From positions 1 through 39,017 of the forward strand of contig JALOPS010000011.1 in NCBI GenBank assembly GCA_025453745.1: a stretch of 39,017 nt of DNA. Direction: 5' to 3'. A model generated the notes under the pieces. That model was given only the letters and a program-made list of their open reading frames with translations. It ran no database searches and was not told the origin of the DNA. This document shows positions 12,505 to 22,466 of this stretch, piece after piece (position 1 is the first letter of the stretch; each line of letters opens with the position of its first letter). Made by a program: the position numbers and the translations under genes. This stretch comes from Gemmatimonadaceae bacterium. GTDB lineage: Bacteria; Gemmatimonadota; Gemmatimonadetes; Gemmatimonadales; Gemmatimonadaceae.

Positions 12505-14079
12505 TCAGTCTCCTGCGAGCAGCGCGTCGAGCGCGGCTTCGTCGTCTTCGGTGTAGTCCTGTCCCGCCACCGGCGCAGCGGGGGCCGCTGGCGGCTCCGG
12601 TGCTGCGATCAGCGCGTCGAGCGCGGCTTCGTCATCGGGGGTGTACTCTGGCTCCGGCGACACCGCCTCCGCCGTCCCGACGCGCGTAGCCGCCGCAGTC
12701 ACCGGTGCCGTCGCCTGTCCAATGCGAGCCACCGACTCGCGCGCGAGCGCGCCCATGATGGGCAAGCGGTTGCTCTGCGCGACCCTCTTGCCGGCCATGC
12801 TCGTAAGCGCGCCGACCGGTCCGCCAGCCGCCGCACCAAGGCCCGCCATGCCCGCCTCGAGGCGCGTAAGGCCCGCACTCGCCTCAGCAACGGCATCCTG
12901 CTGCGTCGCGCGGCCCATGCGCCGACCGATGTCGTACTGCCGGCGCGCCGTCTCGTACACGTCTCCCATGCCCGCACGCGCTGCCGCCGCTGACTGCGCG
13001 TCCGCGAGCTGACCGTAAAGCGAGCGCTGCGCGTCGAGGATGATCGTCTCCCGCGGCGAGCGCATCGCCGGCCCCGTCACTGCGCCCAGCGTCGAACGCA
13101 ACTCGTCGAGCTGCCGGTACGTGACCGGACCTGCTGCCTCCATGTCGTCGAGGTCCGCGAGCATGTCGCGCCAGAACTTTCGCACGGGCCGCGCCATGCT
13201 GTTCTGTGGCACGTTCGCGAGTTGCCGACCCATCCACGAGCGCAGTCGCGACACGTCGACAGGCGTATCCGCAAGCGTGTCGCGCACGCTGCCGAGCGTG
13301 CGTCCAGCGTTTGCCGCCATGTCGTCGATGTTGGAGGCGACCACGTCCGTCGACGCGGGCAGGATGCCGCCGCCCTCGAAGGCGCCCGCGCGCTCAAGGT
13401 CGCGCGCCGTGTCGAGAAGGCCCTCGACGCCCTGCCGGCCCGCGACCTGCCGCCGCTGCGGCACACGTGAGACGCCAGCCTGGCGAAGCCGCGCAAGGAG
13501 TCGTCCCGTCTTCGCGTCGTCGACGCTGCCGACGAGCGCACCGAGGCCCGCGCCGACCGCGCCCGCGCCTCCGCCGATGGCTCCACCGATGGCCGCATCC
13601 TGCGCGACGCCTTCGACCGTGTCGGCTTCGCTCGCGCCAGCGCCGATCGCGGTACCAGCGCCAAGCCCTCGCGCAATGCTCTCCGTAGCTCCAGCCGCGC
13701 GCGGTAGAGGCATGACGCGCGCGCCCAAGAGCGAGCCCGCCACCTGGCCCGCAAGCGCATCGCCGGGCGAGCGCTGCATGGCCTCGCGCTGCTGACGGCG
13801 CGCCGCGTCGCGCACCTCGGTGTACCCGGTCTGCATGGCCGCCTGGGCGTAGCGGTCCTCTTGGCCCTCGGGCGCGATCAGCCTGCCGAGCGTCGCGCGC
13901 GCGTACGGGTTCACCGACTGCGCGAGAGCACCCGCGATCTCGTCCACCCACGAGCCCGTGGCACCCTCGGCGACGCCGCGCATGACCGCCGACGCTCGCT
14001 CACCGACAGACGGCGCGTCTTCGGACAGGTCCGGCACCATGCCGAGCATCTGGAGGTAGCGGAGAACCTCAGGGTCCAT
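12505..14079 (-). CDS. Internal virion/ejection protein (third of three)
   Basis: A 524-residue protein. A glycine-zipper region (residues ~160-195, AAIGGAIGGGAGAVGAGLGA) can insert into membranes. Helical repeats and an Ala-rich body follow. The C-terminus carries two copies of a YTxDDEAALDAL motif, separated by a Pro/Ala linker. These traits fit an ejection protein that helps DNA cross the host envelope in short-tailed phages. The TGATG junction links it to the 790-residue gene before it. Confidence 0.6.
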   Translation of the reverse strand: MDPEVLRYLQMLGMVPDLSEDAPSVGERASAVMRGVAEGATGSWVDEIAGALAQSVNPYARATLGRLIAPEGQEDRYAQAAMQTGYTEVRDAARRQQREAMQRSPGDALAGQVAGSLLGARVMPLPRAAGATESIARGLGAGTAIGAGASEADTVEGVAQDAAIGGAIGGGAGAVGAGLGALVGSVDDAKTGRLLARLRQAGVSRVPQRRQVAGRQGVEGLLDTARDLERAGAFEGGGILPASTDVVASNIDDMAANAGRTLGSVRDTLADTPVDVSRLRSWMGRQLANVPQNSMARPVRKFWRDMLADLDDMEAAGPVTYRQLDELRSTLGAVTGPAMRSPRETIILDAQRSLYGQLADAQSAAAARAGMGDVYETARRQYDIGRRMGRATQQDAVAEASAGLTRLEAGMAGLGAAAGGPVGALTSMAGKRVAQSNRLPIMGALARESVARIGQATAPVTAAATRVGTAEAVSPEPEYTPDDEAALDALIAAPEPPAAPAAPVAGQDYTEDDEAALDALLAGD

Positions 14080-16451
14080 CAGAGGCCCTCCACCGTAAAC
14101 CCGCGGGCCGCCGCCGCTGCCGCGATCCCGCGCTCGGTTGTGGTTCGTGTCCGACCGTCGGGCAGTCGGATGGTGTACGTGCTCGCGCCGCCGCCGGGCT
14201 CCGGCCGCGGCTGACCAGCCGCTCGCGCCGCGTCCTCTCGCTCGCGCTCCTCGGTGCCTACACGCGCGCGTTGCGCCAGGTCCAGCGCGCGGATACGGCC
14301 CTCGGGCGGCACGCCGAGCGCCTCCATCTGAGCGTCAAGGTCAGTGGTGAGCGCCTCGCGCCACTGCGCGAGCTTGGCGGGCTGCTGACCGAGCAGCGTG
14401 CGCGCCAGATCCGTCGGGTTCGGCAACGCCGCGTTGATGAGCGGCGCCTCGCCGGGGTTGATGACGCCGGTTCCCTGGACTCGCGCGACCATGGCGCGGA
14501 GCGGCACGACCGCAACCGCAACGCGCCCGATGGCTTCGGGACTGACCGCGGCGCGTGCGCCGTATTCGCGCTGCACTTCTTCAAGCACGTTGAAGGCCGC
14601 GTAAGCGGACCGGCTCGACGACCACGTGCGGCGGAACTCCTGCACGGCCGTCGGGCTCACGTTCTCTCCGGACCTCACAGCGTCCTCGCCGGTGCCTGCG
14701 ATGACAGTGCCCGTCGCGCTTGCGGGAGCTGACGCGCGAGCGACGCGCGCGGCCTCGGTGAACACATCGCGAGAGCGCATCGCCGCGACGGCCTCGGGCG
14801 AGTAGCCGTTGTCGATGAGGATGTCGCGCGCGGTCTGCACACTGCCGCCGCCACCGCCGCCGGTGCCGGCGCCACCGCGACCACGTCCCGCAGCGGTCGA
14901 GCCCGCGTTGAGCCAGCGCTGCGCGTCGCGCCACGAGAGCGAGTCGATCTGCTCGTCGCTCAGCGGCACCGTGCGCGGATTCGCCGCACGAAGGTCGCGA
15001 ATCTGCGCCTGCGCCGTGCGCGACATCTCCGACTCGGGCGACGTCTCCTGCGTGCGCCGATCGAGTTCCGCACGACGCGATTCCGACAGGCTGCCCACGC
15101 TCTCCTGGTACGCCTCAGCACGCGCGGAGCGGTCGGCCGCAAGCGACTCGGTCGCCTGACGCCGCACGTCGAGCCCTTCTTCGAGCGCCTGCACGCGGCG
15201 GCCCTCGAGGTCGAGTCGCTGGGCTCCCTGCGAGTCGAGCATCGCCTGTCGGCGCTCCGCGGCCTGCTGCGCGAGCCGGCGGAAGTCCATCTCCTGGCCC
15301 TGCTGCACGCGGCGCTCGTCCTGCGCGCGCGCCCGGCTGATGCGGGCCTGCTGCCCGGTCGGGCTCGCGCCGATGAGCGCGTTCCCCACCATGCCGCCTC
15401 CGGCCGCGAGCATCTGTGCCGCGGCCGGGCTACCCCCGCGCGCGTCGAGCGCGAGCGCGCCCGCGCCGAGTCCGAGCTTCGCGAGGTACCCGAGCGCCTT
15501 CATCGTGCGCTCGATCCGCAGCGCGCGGCGGGCCTCGTCCTCGTCTGAGTCGCCACGGTCCACGCCCTGCGAGGGGAGGCTCGCGGACAGCGGCCCGCTC
15601 GCGGCCGACTCGCCGGGCGGCATCGCCGCGGTGCGGACGTCCTGCGGGATTTGGGCGCCCTGGATGGGGATGCGCTCTTGCCGCGCGTCGGCCTGGCGCT
15701 GCTGCTCCGGTAGTGGCGCGGGCGGCGGGGGAGCCGCCGAGGGAAGGAGGGAGGGAGCCGGAGCCCCACCCGCCGCCGTTGCCGGGGTTGCAGCCGGGGG
15801 AGGGGGTTGCCCCGGAGGCATCTGTGCGGGCGGCTGAGGCGCGCCCTGGGGTGCGGGAGGCTGCGCCAGGGGCGATCCCGCGAGGTTGGCTTGCGCGGCG
15901 CCAGCGGACGCGACGTCGGCCTGGTCGGCTTGCGCATCGAGCGCGTCGAAGTCTACGGGACGTCCCCCTGGGGCGGCCCCCTGCTGCATGCGGGCGGACG
16001 CGGCAAGCACGCGCGCATACGGGTCCTCCGGTGGTGCCGCGGGGGTGTTCGGCGTGAAGCGGATTTCGTCCTCGGGGATGGTCACGCTGGTGCGGATCTC
16101 ATCCTCCGGGATCGTCATCGTGTAGGCGGGGATCGTGGGGTCACGGTCCGCCGGCTCTTCGGGCTCATCGGCGAGCGACTGCAGCGCGTCCAGCTCGCGC
16201 CCCGTGCTCGTGGAGTCGTCGACAGGCTGACCGGCGCGCTCCGAGCGGCGGAACGTCGACTCGGCGCGCTCGCGCTGTGCGTCGGCCGCTTCCTGCGCCT
16301 CGCGCGTCCGCTCTTCGAGCGCAGCGGCCTCCTCGGCGCGACGCTCCTCCGCAGCTTCCTCGGCCTTTCGACGCTCCTCGGCCGCCGCGAGTTCCGCCTC
16401 GCGCTTCCGCTTCTTCTCGCCGTCGCCGCCACCGATTCCGAGGATGGCCAT
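14079..16451 (-). CDS. Large internal virion protein (second of three)
   Basis: A 790-residue protein. The N-terminal ~65 residues are a highly charged coiled coil (KRKREAELAAAEERRKAEEA). A Pro/Gln/Ala-rich linker follows (about 200-260), then a long helical region with many Arg and Gln residues and a Gly-rich spacer near residue 540. No enzymatic motif is visible. Size and position between connector/fibre genes and the last internal protein resemble the core proteins of podoviruses. Confidence 0.55.
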   Translation of the reverse strand: MAILGIGGGDGEKKRKREAELAAAEERRKAEEAAEERRAEEAAALEERTREAQEAADAQRERAESTFRRSERAGQPVDDSTSTGRELDALQSLADEPEEPADRDPTIPAYTMTIPEDEIRTSVTIPEDEIRFTPNTPAAPPEDPYARVLAASARMQQGAAPGGRPVDFDALDAQADQADVASAGAAQANLAGSPLAQPPAPQGAPQPPAQMPPGQPPPPAATPATAAGGAPAPSLLPSAAPPPPAPLPEQQRQADARQERIPIQGAQIPQDVRTAAMPPGESAASGPLSASLPSQGVDRGDSDEDEARRALRIERTMKALGYLAKLGLGAGALALDARGGSPAAAQMLAAGGGMVGNALIGASPTGQQARISRARAQDERRVQQGQEMDFRRLAQQAAERRQAMLDSQGAQRLDLEGRRVQALEEGLDVRRQATESLAADRSARAEAYQESVGSLSESRRAELDRRTQETSPESEMSRTAQAQIRDLRAANPRTVPLSDEQIDSLSWRDAQRWLNAGSTAAGRGRGGAGTGGGGGGSVQTARDILIDNGYSPEAVAAMRSRDVFTEAARVARASAPASATGTVIAGTGEDAVRSGENVSPTAVQEFRRTWSSSRSAYAAFNVLEEVQREYGARAAVSPEAIGRVAVAVVPLRAMVARVQGTGVINPGEAPLINAALPNPTDLARTLLGQQPAKLAQWREALTTDLDAQMEALGVPPEGRIRALDLAQRARVGTEEREREDAARAAGQPRPEPGGGASTYTIRLPDGRTRTTTERGIAAAAAARGFTVEGL

Positions 16452-17482
16452 CAGATGATGCTCCCGATGATCTTCGAGGTCCGATCGGTCCTCTTGTCAT
16501 CGCTGCGGTTCTGTTGCTCCTCCACCTCTTTGCGCCGCGCGCCCGCAAGCTCCGCCGTGCGTCCGCTCGCGTCACTCTGTGCGCCCGCAAGACCGAAGCG
16601 GTTGGCGTACCGCTGCTGCGCCGCGCTCCCACGACGCTCCGCGTTCCAGCGGTTGAAGTCGTCGACGGCGCCGCGCCGGGTCGTGTCCTCTTGGAAGCTC
16701 TGGCCACGCATCCCGGAGGCTGCGTCGGACTGCATCCCAAGCGCCTGAAGCGCGCGCCGCTGGGCCTGCGCCTGCGTCTCCAGGGTCATCTGGTTGCCCC
16801 GGTTCGCCCCGCCCTGCTGCGCCGCGAGCTGCTGTGCGAGCTCCGCGCCGCTGCCCGACATCCCGCGCATCGCCATCTGCTGCATGACGGCGTCGCGCTG
16901 GCTCTTCTCCTGCTGCGCAGTTTCGGCGCGCATCCGCTGCATGGCGGCGGCCTCTTCGGCCGTGTACCCGCCCTGCGCCATGACGCCGAGTTGCTCAAGC
17001 GCTGCGCGCTGCGCTGCAATGGCGCCTGCGTCCGCTTGCGCGCCGCCTACCTCACTCTCGATGTTCTCCTGGCCGCCGAGGAGGTCCAGCTCGCTCGGAA
17101 GCTCGCCTTCCAGACCCTCGAAGGCGCCAGATACGCCTCCCATGCCCTCAGCAAACGCGCTGCCGTAGAAGCCCTGCTGGGCTGCCATCTGCGCGTTCTG
17201 GCGGTTGCGCTCCTCGCGACGCGCGTCACGCCGGTCGGCGCGCTTGCCGCCTCGACGGAGGAAGCCAGGGCCGCGCTTGCTGTCGGCGCTGTAGTAGACC
17301 TGCCCCGTCTCGGGGTCGACGTTGCGGAACTGCGTCTCCGCGCGGTTGGTGCCGGGGTTCGCAGTCTGACGCGCGATCTCGTTGCCGTCTGCGTCGTAGT
17401 AGACGTTCTCGCCCGTCGCGGGGTCCTGACGTGAGGTCCCGTAATCGTAGGCGTTCCCGTCTTGGTCGTAGAACTTCGGCAT
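16451..17482 (-). CDS. Internal virion protein (first of three), Gln/Ala-rich
   Basis: A 343-residue protein. ATG 17482 has AGGAG upstream and overlaps the previous stop; the longer frame above it is an Arg-rich shadow of the collagen-like gene. The N-terminus has DQDGNAYDYGTSRQDPATGE-like Tyr/Asp repeats (residues 5-60). A glycine-rich stretch near residue 120 and long Gln/Ala helices follow. It likely forms part of the internal core or ejection apparatus. The family is not named. Confidence 0.55.
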   Translation of the reverse strand: MPKFYDQDGNAYDYGTSRQDPATGENVYYDADGNEIARQTANPGTNRAETQFRNVDPETGQVYYSADSKRGPGFLRRGGKRADRRDARREERNRQNAQMAAQQGFYGSAFAEGMGGVSGAFEGLEGELPSELDLLGGQENIESEVGGAQADAGAIAAQRAALEQLGVMAQGGYTAEEAAAMQRMRAETAQQEKSQRDAVMQQMAMRGMSGSGAELAQQLAAQQGGANRGNQMTLETQAQAQRRALQALGMQSDAASGMRGQSFQEDTTRRGAVDDFNRWNAERRGSAAQQRYANRFGLAGAQSDASGRTAELAGARRKEVEEQQNRSDDKRTDRTSKIIGSII

Positions 17483-17856
17483 CAGTCGACTCCTGCGACG
17501 AATAGCCGGAGGTCGTATCGGGTACCCGAGGACAGTCCGCTTACGGCGGAGAGTACCACCGAGCGCGCGTCCGGGCCAGGCCTCCACGTTACGCCGGTCG
17601 TCGCAACCGGCGTCGTGGAGCCCTGGGCTGTCGCGTACGCGCACCACACAGCGCGCGGAGTCATCTCGAGCGCGACCGTGACCTCGCCGTCGGCGGGGTC
17701 GTACGCCAGCGCGCGCTCTTGCCACCGAGGCAGCGCGAGAAGCGCGCGCCGCGTCTCGTCCACGTGGCGCCGGAGGCGGTCGCGGATGTCCACCCACTCG
17801 ACCTTGGCGCCCATGTCGAGTGCGGCGGGGATGAGTGCGCGGACGTAGCGGATCAC
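17482..17856 (-). CDS. Small tail/virion protein
   Basis: A 124-residue protein from GTG 17856, overlapping the previous stop (GTGA), with GAGGG upstream. The N-terminal half is helical (DIRDRLRRHVDETRRALLAL); the C-terminal half looks fibronectin-like (GVTWRPGPDARSVVLSAVSG, then GTRYDLRLFV). Placed between the collagen-like fibre and the internal virion genes, it is likely a virion component or fibre adaptor. Confidence 0.55.
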   Translation of the reverse strand: MIRYVRALIPAALDMGAKVEWVDIRDRLRRHVDETRRALLALPRWQERALAYDPADGEVTVALEMTPRAVWCAYATAQGSTTPVATTGVTWRPGPDARSVVLSAVSGLSSGTRYDLRLFVAGVD

Positions 17857-18635
17857 GCTGCCCTCGCAAGGATCTGTGGCGGCGTGATGCCGTTTGTGAT
17901 CTGCGACGCCGCGAAGCCCCAAGGGTCAGGCGGCGCGGCGAAGGTGAGCCCGGTGCGGCGCACGACTGAGCCGTAGGTCGCGGTCGTCGCGGTCGCTCCG
18001 ATGCCGCCGATCTGGACTGCCGCACCGAGCGCCACGCAGCGCACCGCCGCCGTGCTGCTTGAAAGCACGCCGAGCCAGTACAGCACGCCCTTCGTGAAGG
18101 TCGGGACGCCCACGGTGCTCTCGCGGTAGGTGGAGCTCGTCGCAGCGTTGAGCGCGCCCGAGTCCCAAAGGCGCGCGGCTGGCCACCCACTCGCGTCGGA
18201 GGCGTAGACGAGAATGCGCACCTCCGCAGACGCAACGCCCGTCGTGACCTGAAGCCCAAGCGCCGCCGGCGTGATCGTGCGCGTGCACAGCCACGGCGAG
18301 AGATCGCCGCGACCGCTGGCGCCTGCGAGCACCGCTGGGGCGAGCGCGAGCGGAAGGCCCGTGATCGGGTAGTGCCGACCCGTGACCGGTGCGCCGATCC
18401 ACGGGACCGTGCCGTCCGCGCCAGCGGCTCCGGGGTCGCCCGGCGGACCTTCCGGGCCTTCCGGGCCTTCGGGCCCTTCCGGTCCCGGCGTGCCGCCTCC
18501 CGCGAGCGCCGACGCAGGGATGCGCCGCGGGTGACCGTCTGTGCCGATGCCGAGTACGTCCGCGCCCGTCGGGTCCGCGAGCTCGGGGAGGTCAGGCGCG
18601 GTGCCAAGCTCCGGCCAACGGCGCCACTCGGTCAC
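17853..18635 (-). CDS. Collagen-like tail fibre protein
   Basis: A 260-residue protein. Residues ~47-75 are Gly-X-Y triplets (GTPGPEGPEGPEGPEGPPGD and on), a short collagen-like trimerising stalk. An N-terminal ~45-residue attachment part precedes it, and a ~185-residue beta-rich head follows (TRTITPAALGLQVTTGVASA). The layout is that of a short phage fibre or appendage. Start GTG 18635 overlaps the stop of the tail-hub gene. Confidence 0.75.
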   Translation of the reverse strand: MTEWRRWPELGTAPDLPELADPTGADVLGIGTDGHPRRIPASALAGGGTPGPEGPEGPEGPEGPPGDPGAAGADGTVPWIGAPVTGRHYPITGLPLALAPAVLAGASGRGDLSPWLCTRTITPAALGLQVTTGVASAEVRILVYASDASGWPAARLWDSGALNAATSSTYRESTVGVPTFTKGVLYWLGVLSSSTAAVRCVALGAAVQIGGIGATATTATYGSVVRRTGLTFAAPPDPWGFAASQITNGITPPQILARAA

Positions 18636-21496
18636 CGGGCCCGCCTACCGGCTCGCGAGGAGCCGAGCTCGTAGTCGAGGTGGAGCGCGGAGATGGCCCA
18701 CCGCGCGCCCGCCTGCGAGATACAGAGCTTCGGGAGCAGGATGGCCGAGCGCGCGTGTGCTCGCGTGGCGAGGAAGGGCACGTCCTCGGGAAGCGCGTCG
18801 TCCTGGAGCGTGTGCTCGGTGGTGACCGACGCGGCCGCGTGAATCATGTCGCTGCGGAAGCTCAGCGTCGCCTCGTACATGCGGCGGTCGCTCTCGTACG
18901 TCAGGACCCCGCGCTGCCAGTGCTTCGTCACCGTGGGCGTCTGCGCGGTCTTCGCCACCCACCCGATGCACTGCTCGACCGGCTCGTAGACCTCGACGGA
19001 GAAGATGACTTCGCCGCCCACGAGCAGCGTGCCCGAAAGCTTCGTGATCGTCATCGATGCGGGCGAGCCGCCCGTGTACGACGTCACGACGCCGCGAAAC
19101 TCATCGCCGGATGCGCTGCCCTGGTAGACCCACGCGCCGACCGACACCGTGAATGCGCCAGTCACGACGACCTCGTCCGTGGTCTGCGACACGATGGTGA
19201 GCGCACCGGGGCTCAGGGTCTGCACGATGTCCGAGTGCGGCGCCTCGTCACTCGCCAGCGTCTCGATCCACACGTCGCCCTGCACGGAGTCGTCCTCGCC
19301 TGCGAGGTAGATGCGCCCGCCGATAGATGTCGCCGCGCTCACGGCGTACGTGTCCCACGTCCAGCGCGTCCAGCCCTGCGTGCGCATGTCGTACTGGTAC
19401 ACGCTCTCGACCGCGTCGTCGCCGATAGCCGCGGGCACGCCGAGCAAGAGCCGCTCTTCGCCGTCCTGGTAGCTGAGGAAGCAGCCGTGGGTGGAGCCGA
19501 GCGACGGGTCCGCCGTGGACTGGAGCGAGACCTGGATCGCGCGTAGGTCGGGCTCGATGGCGGGCGCGCTGAGGTTGGCCTCGACGCCGCCTTCGCCGAT
19601 CATGACAACGCCCGCGTCCGTCCACGCGAAGACCTTGTCGCCGCCGACCGCAACCGCCTTCGGATGGAGCAAGCGCGCGGTGCTGTCGATCTGGTCCACC
19701 CGCAGCGTCTCCGGTGTGTCGCCGGTGATGATCCAGATGCCATCGGTTTTGAACACGAACAGCGCGCGCCGCGTCGCCTTCATCGCGATGATCGGTTCCG
19801 AACTCGCACCGATGTCCACGAAGTTGACGGGCGGGACGTGCTCGGGCTCCTGCTTACGCGAGTAGTAGACGCGGTTCGCGAAGCGCCGCGCAAAAGCCGT
19901 GTAGGTCGTGTACGCGGGGTCCGTCCCCTGCGACGCCGTCGCGCCCTCTTCGGCGTCAATGTCGAGGAACCCGCGCTGAGCGGCAGGCACGCGAATCGCG
20001 AAGGCATCCGCGAGGTCGATCGACGCGGTGTTCGTGTCGCGTTCGAGGATGATCGTGCGCTCGTCTACCACAAGCGCGGTGAGCCCGACGGTGCGCGATA
20101 TGGACGCTGCGAGGTCCGCTAGGTCGGCGCCCGGCGTGCTCGACGGCACCAACTCGCCGTTCGCGAGATCCTCCGCCGGACCGCTGGAGGCGCGGTAGAA
20201 GTAGTACGGCACCACCGTGCTCGGCGCATCGGTGGCGTTTGGAGCGAGCGCAATCCAGAACACGCCTTGCGTGGCGACGATGGTGCCGTCGGTGGCGTTT
20301 GCTGCCGTGCTGATGTCGATGGTGCCGCCGGTGCCTGCGCCGCTTCCAGTGCCCGGAAAGTACGTCAGAGCATCGACGCCGCCGCCGGATGCTTCCACGT
20401 AGTGCGCTGGGTTTGCGCGCATGACGTAGAGGTCGGCGTAGCGCGCAAAATACGCGGTGTAGTCGGTCGACGCCGGCAAGCCTGCGAAGTTGATCGACGT
20501 GTTCGTGATCGTCGTGGTTGTCTGATTGACGATGCGCGTGATGAGCGACGGGTCCCGCAGGAAGGTCACGGTCATCCGCGCCTTCTCGGTCACGTCGCCG
20601 AAGAACATCATCTCCGCGTAGCTTGCGAGCACCTTCGCGCTCGGCGGACGCTGGTTCTCTTGCAGCGCCCCGAGTTGCGTCGCGTTCGTGTAGAGGCTCT
20701 CGCCGCGGTCGTTCGCGTCGGTGTTGTCGGTGATGAGCACGAACCCCGCGGTCACGTCCGCGCTGGTGACCGTGTACTCCACCGCAAGCGCAAGCTCGTC
20801 GCTCGGCGTGATGCCGGTCGTCACCGTCTCCGAGCGGTAGACCTTCACGAGCCAGCCGGCCTCGACGCTCGGCGCCTCCGCAAAGTCCATGCGGAGCTCG
20901 ACGGCCGCGGTCGAACCGCTGGTGTTCTCCACGACCAAGCGCCCGCTCGGCGGGCTCACGTAGAGCACGTCGTCGATGCGACGCTCGAAGACCACGCGGT
21001 AAGCCACAAGGTCCGTGTCGTCGAGCCACGTCACGCCGTCCTCGACGAAGCCGTTGAGGCGCGGCGTCTGTGGTCGCGGCAGACCCGCCGCACGCGCGCT
21101 ACCGCTGCTCACCGCTGCGATGACGTCGACCGTCGATGCGGGCACGTAGAGCAGGTCGTCGACGCGCGCGCTCGACGCGCCAGCGTACTCGCCATCCTGC
21201 GCGATCTCGCCGGTAACGTCGCCCGTCAGGGGCACGTTGCCGGCGCCCTGGGAGTCCAGGCTGTCTGTCCGCTGGAGGTAGTACTCGCTCGAATCCCCGG
21301 TCGGCGCCGGGTAGATGCCCACGTAGGCCGCGCCGCCGCCGAGCGACTCCGCGCGAAATCCCGGTCGCGGCTCCAGTACACCCGCGCGCCGGATGACGAC
21401 GTTGTCCGCAACACGCAGCGCGCCCTGCGGCGCGTCGGAGTGCGGGTTCGGGTCGGTGTAGAGGCCGGCCGCCCGTAGCGTCAGGTCGGTCGCCAC
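18632..21496 (-). CDS. Tail hub/DNA stabilization protein (podovirus tubular tail protein B-like)
   Basis: A 954-residue protein. Start GTG 21496 with GAAGG upstream gives VATDLTLRAAGLYTDPNPHS, typical of this family's N-terminus, followed by GALRVADNVVIRRAGVLEPR. Later strands such as LFVFKTDGIWIITGD and VYQYDMRTQGWTRW fit a beta-propeller. Short-tailed phages use such large proteins to plug the portal and form the tail hub. Length is in the T7 gp12/P22 gp10 range. The family call is by pattern. Confidence 0.7.
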   Translation of the reverse strand: MATDLTLRAAGLYTDPNPHSDAPQGALRVADNVVIRRAGVLEPRPGFRAESLGGGAAYVGIYPAPTGDSSEYYLQRTDSLDSQGAGNVPLTGDVTGEIAQDGEYAGASSARVDDLLYVPASTVDVIAAVSSGSARAAGLPRPQTPRLNGFVEDGVTWLDDTDLVAYRVVFERRIDDVLYVSPPSGRLVVENTSGSTAAVELRMDFAEAPSVEAGWLVKVYRSETVTTGITPSDELALAVEYTVTSADVTAGFVLITDNTDANDRGESLYTNATQLGALQENQRPPSAKVLASYAEMMFFGDVTEKARMTVTFLRDPSLITRIVNQTTTTITNTSINFAGLPASTDYTAYFARYADLYVMRANPAHYVEASGGGVDALTYFPGTGSGAGTGGTIDISTAANATDGTIVATQGVFWIALAPNATDAPSTVVPYYFYRASSGPAEDLANGELVPSSTPGADLADLAASISRTVGLTALVVDERTIILERDTNTASIDLADAFAIRVPAAQRGFLDIDAEEGATASQGTDPAYTTYTAFARRFANRVYYSRKQEPEHVPPVNFVDIGASSEPIIAMKATRRALFVFKTDGIWIITGDTPETLRVDQIDSTARLLHPKAVAVGGDKVFAWTDAGVVMIGEGGVEANLSAPAIEPDLRAIQVSLQSTADPSLGSTHGCFLSYQDGEERLLLGVPAAIGDDAVESVYQYDMRTQGWTRWTWDTYAVSAATSIGGRIYLAGEDDSVQGDVWIETLASDEAPHSDIVQTLSPGALTIVSQTTDEVVVTGAFTVSVGAWVYQGSASGDEFRGVVTSYTGGSPASMTITKLSGTLLVGGEVIFSVEVYEPVEQCIGWVAKTAQTPTVTKHWQRGVLTYESDRRMYEATLSFRSDMIHAAASVTTEHTLQDDALPEDVPFLATRAHARSAILLPKLCISQAGARWAISALHLDYELGSSRAGRRAR

Positions 21497-21506
21497 GTCG
21501 CAGCCT

Positions 21507-22463
21507 TCACCAAGCCCCGCGGCGACGAGCGCGACGCAGAGGCGAATAGGGGTCGATGATCGCACGAGATGCTCCCTCCGTCCTCGGCTCCATGAGGACC
21601 CGGACAGCCTGCATCTGTGCATCGCGAAGCGCCACCGCCGATTGAAGGTCGCCGGTGTAGCCCAGCGTCTCGTAGACGTGCACCAGCGTCGCCGCGATGA
21701 GCGCCTCGTGCGCCTCGACCGGGCACGTCAGCACGCACGTGGTGTCGGTGGGACACGCGTAGTCCCCGGACACCGGCGACTCGATGACGGCGGTCGGGTC
21801 GTCGAAGTCCACGTCGACGTCGCCGACTCCCGAAACCGTGTATGTCGTGCTGATGACGCGCGGCCGGAACGGAGGCAAGCGCCCGATGACATCGATCGTC
21901 GCAGGCTCGGAGCCGCCCACAAAGACCGAACCCGCCGACACGAGGTAGCCGCTAAGACTCGCGCTCGTAATCTGGTCGCACGAACTCACCGCGATGAACG
22001 CGCCCGGCCGAAGCACATAGCGCACGACGAGCGTGAACTGCGACGCCATGGAGGCGTCCGGGATGGGCGCGATCCACAGGTCGTTGCCTTCGACCGTGTA
22101 CGCCGCCTGCGTGCTCCACCAGGGGTTCCGCATGTCGCGGAACATCGGCCGGTCCTCGGGCGGGATGTAGACGAGCTGCTGGTCGCGCGTGGGCGTGGAC
22201 GTCGTGCGGATCCAAACGTCCCGCACTGCCCCACCCTCCGCACGGCTCGGGATGGGGTACTGCTGCTGACCGCTCACGAGCGCCTGCGTCTGCGAGACGA
22301 CGGCGTAGTCCTCACGGACCGAGCGGATGAGGGGCTGGATCTGCGTGCGCTGCGCGATGGTCGCGAGCGAGAGGATGTCGTCGTCCGAGAGCGCGCCGTT
22401 CGCGTCCGGGAGCTGCGCGCGTCGCTTGACGGCCGCGAGGAGGTCCGTGGTCGTGTAGGCCAC
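21507..22463 (-). CDS. Head-tail connector (tubular tail protein A/adaptor-like)
   Basis: A 318-residue protein from GTG 22463. The N-terminal helices (DLLAAVKRRAQLPDANGALS, DDDILSLATIAQRTQIQP) look like a ring-forming adaptor. A long beta insert holds a Cys-rich patch (CPTDTTCVLTCP). C-terminal helices (EALIAATLVHVYETLGY) resemble connector cores. Between capsid and hub genes, it likely seals the portal. GGAG upstream. Confidence 0.65.
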   Translation of the reverse strand: MAYTTTDLLAAVKRRAQLPDANGALSDDDILSLATIAQRTQIQPLIRSVREDYAVVSQTQALVSGQQQYPIPSRAEGGAVRDVWIRTTSTPTRDQQLVYIPPEDRPMFRDMRNPWWSTQAAYTVEGNDLWIAPIPDASMASQFTLVVRYVLRPGAFIAVSSCDQITSASLSGYLVSAGSVFVGGSEPATIDVIGRLPPFRPRVISTTYTVSGVGDVDVDFDDPTAVIESPVSGDYACPTDTTCVLTCPVEAHEALIAATLVHVYETLGYTGDLQSAVALRDAQMQAVRVLMEPRTEGASRAIIDPYSPLRRARRRGAW

Positions 22464-22466
22464 GGC

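Noticed and set aside
18431-18485. CRISPR-like short repeats in the CCGGGCCTT region
   Set aside because: They are the codons of Gly-X-Y collagen triplets in the fibre gene; there are no spacers.
18389-21478. Long plus-strand frames opposite the tail hub gene
   Set aside because: Low-complexity Arg-rich shadows of high-GC coding DNA; the minus strand has coherent coupled genes and protein-like sequence.
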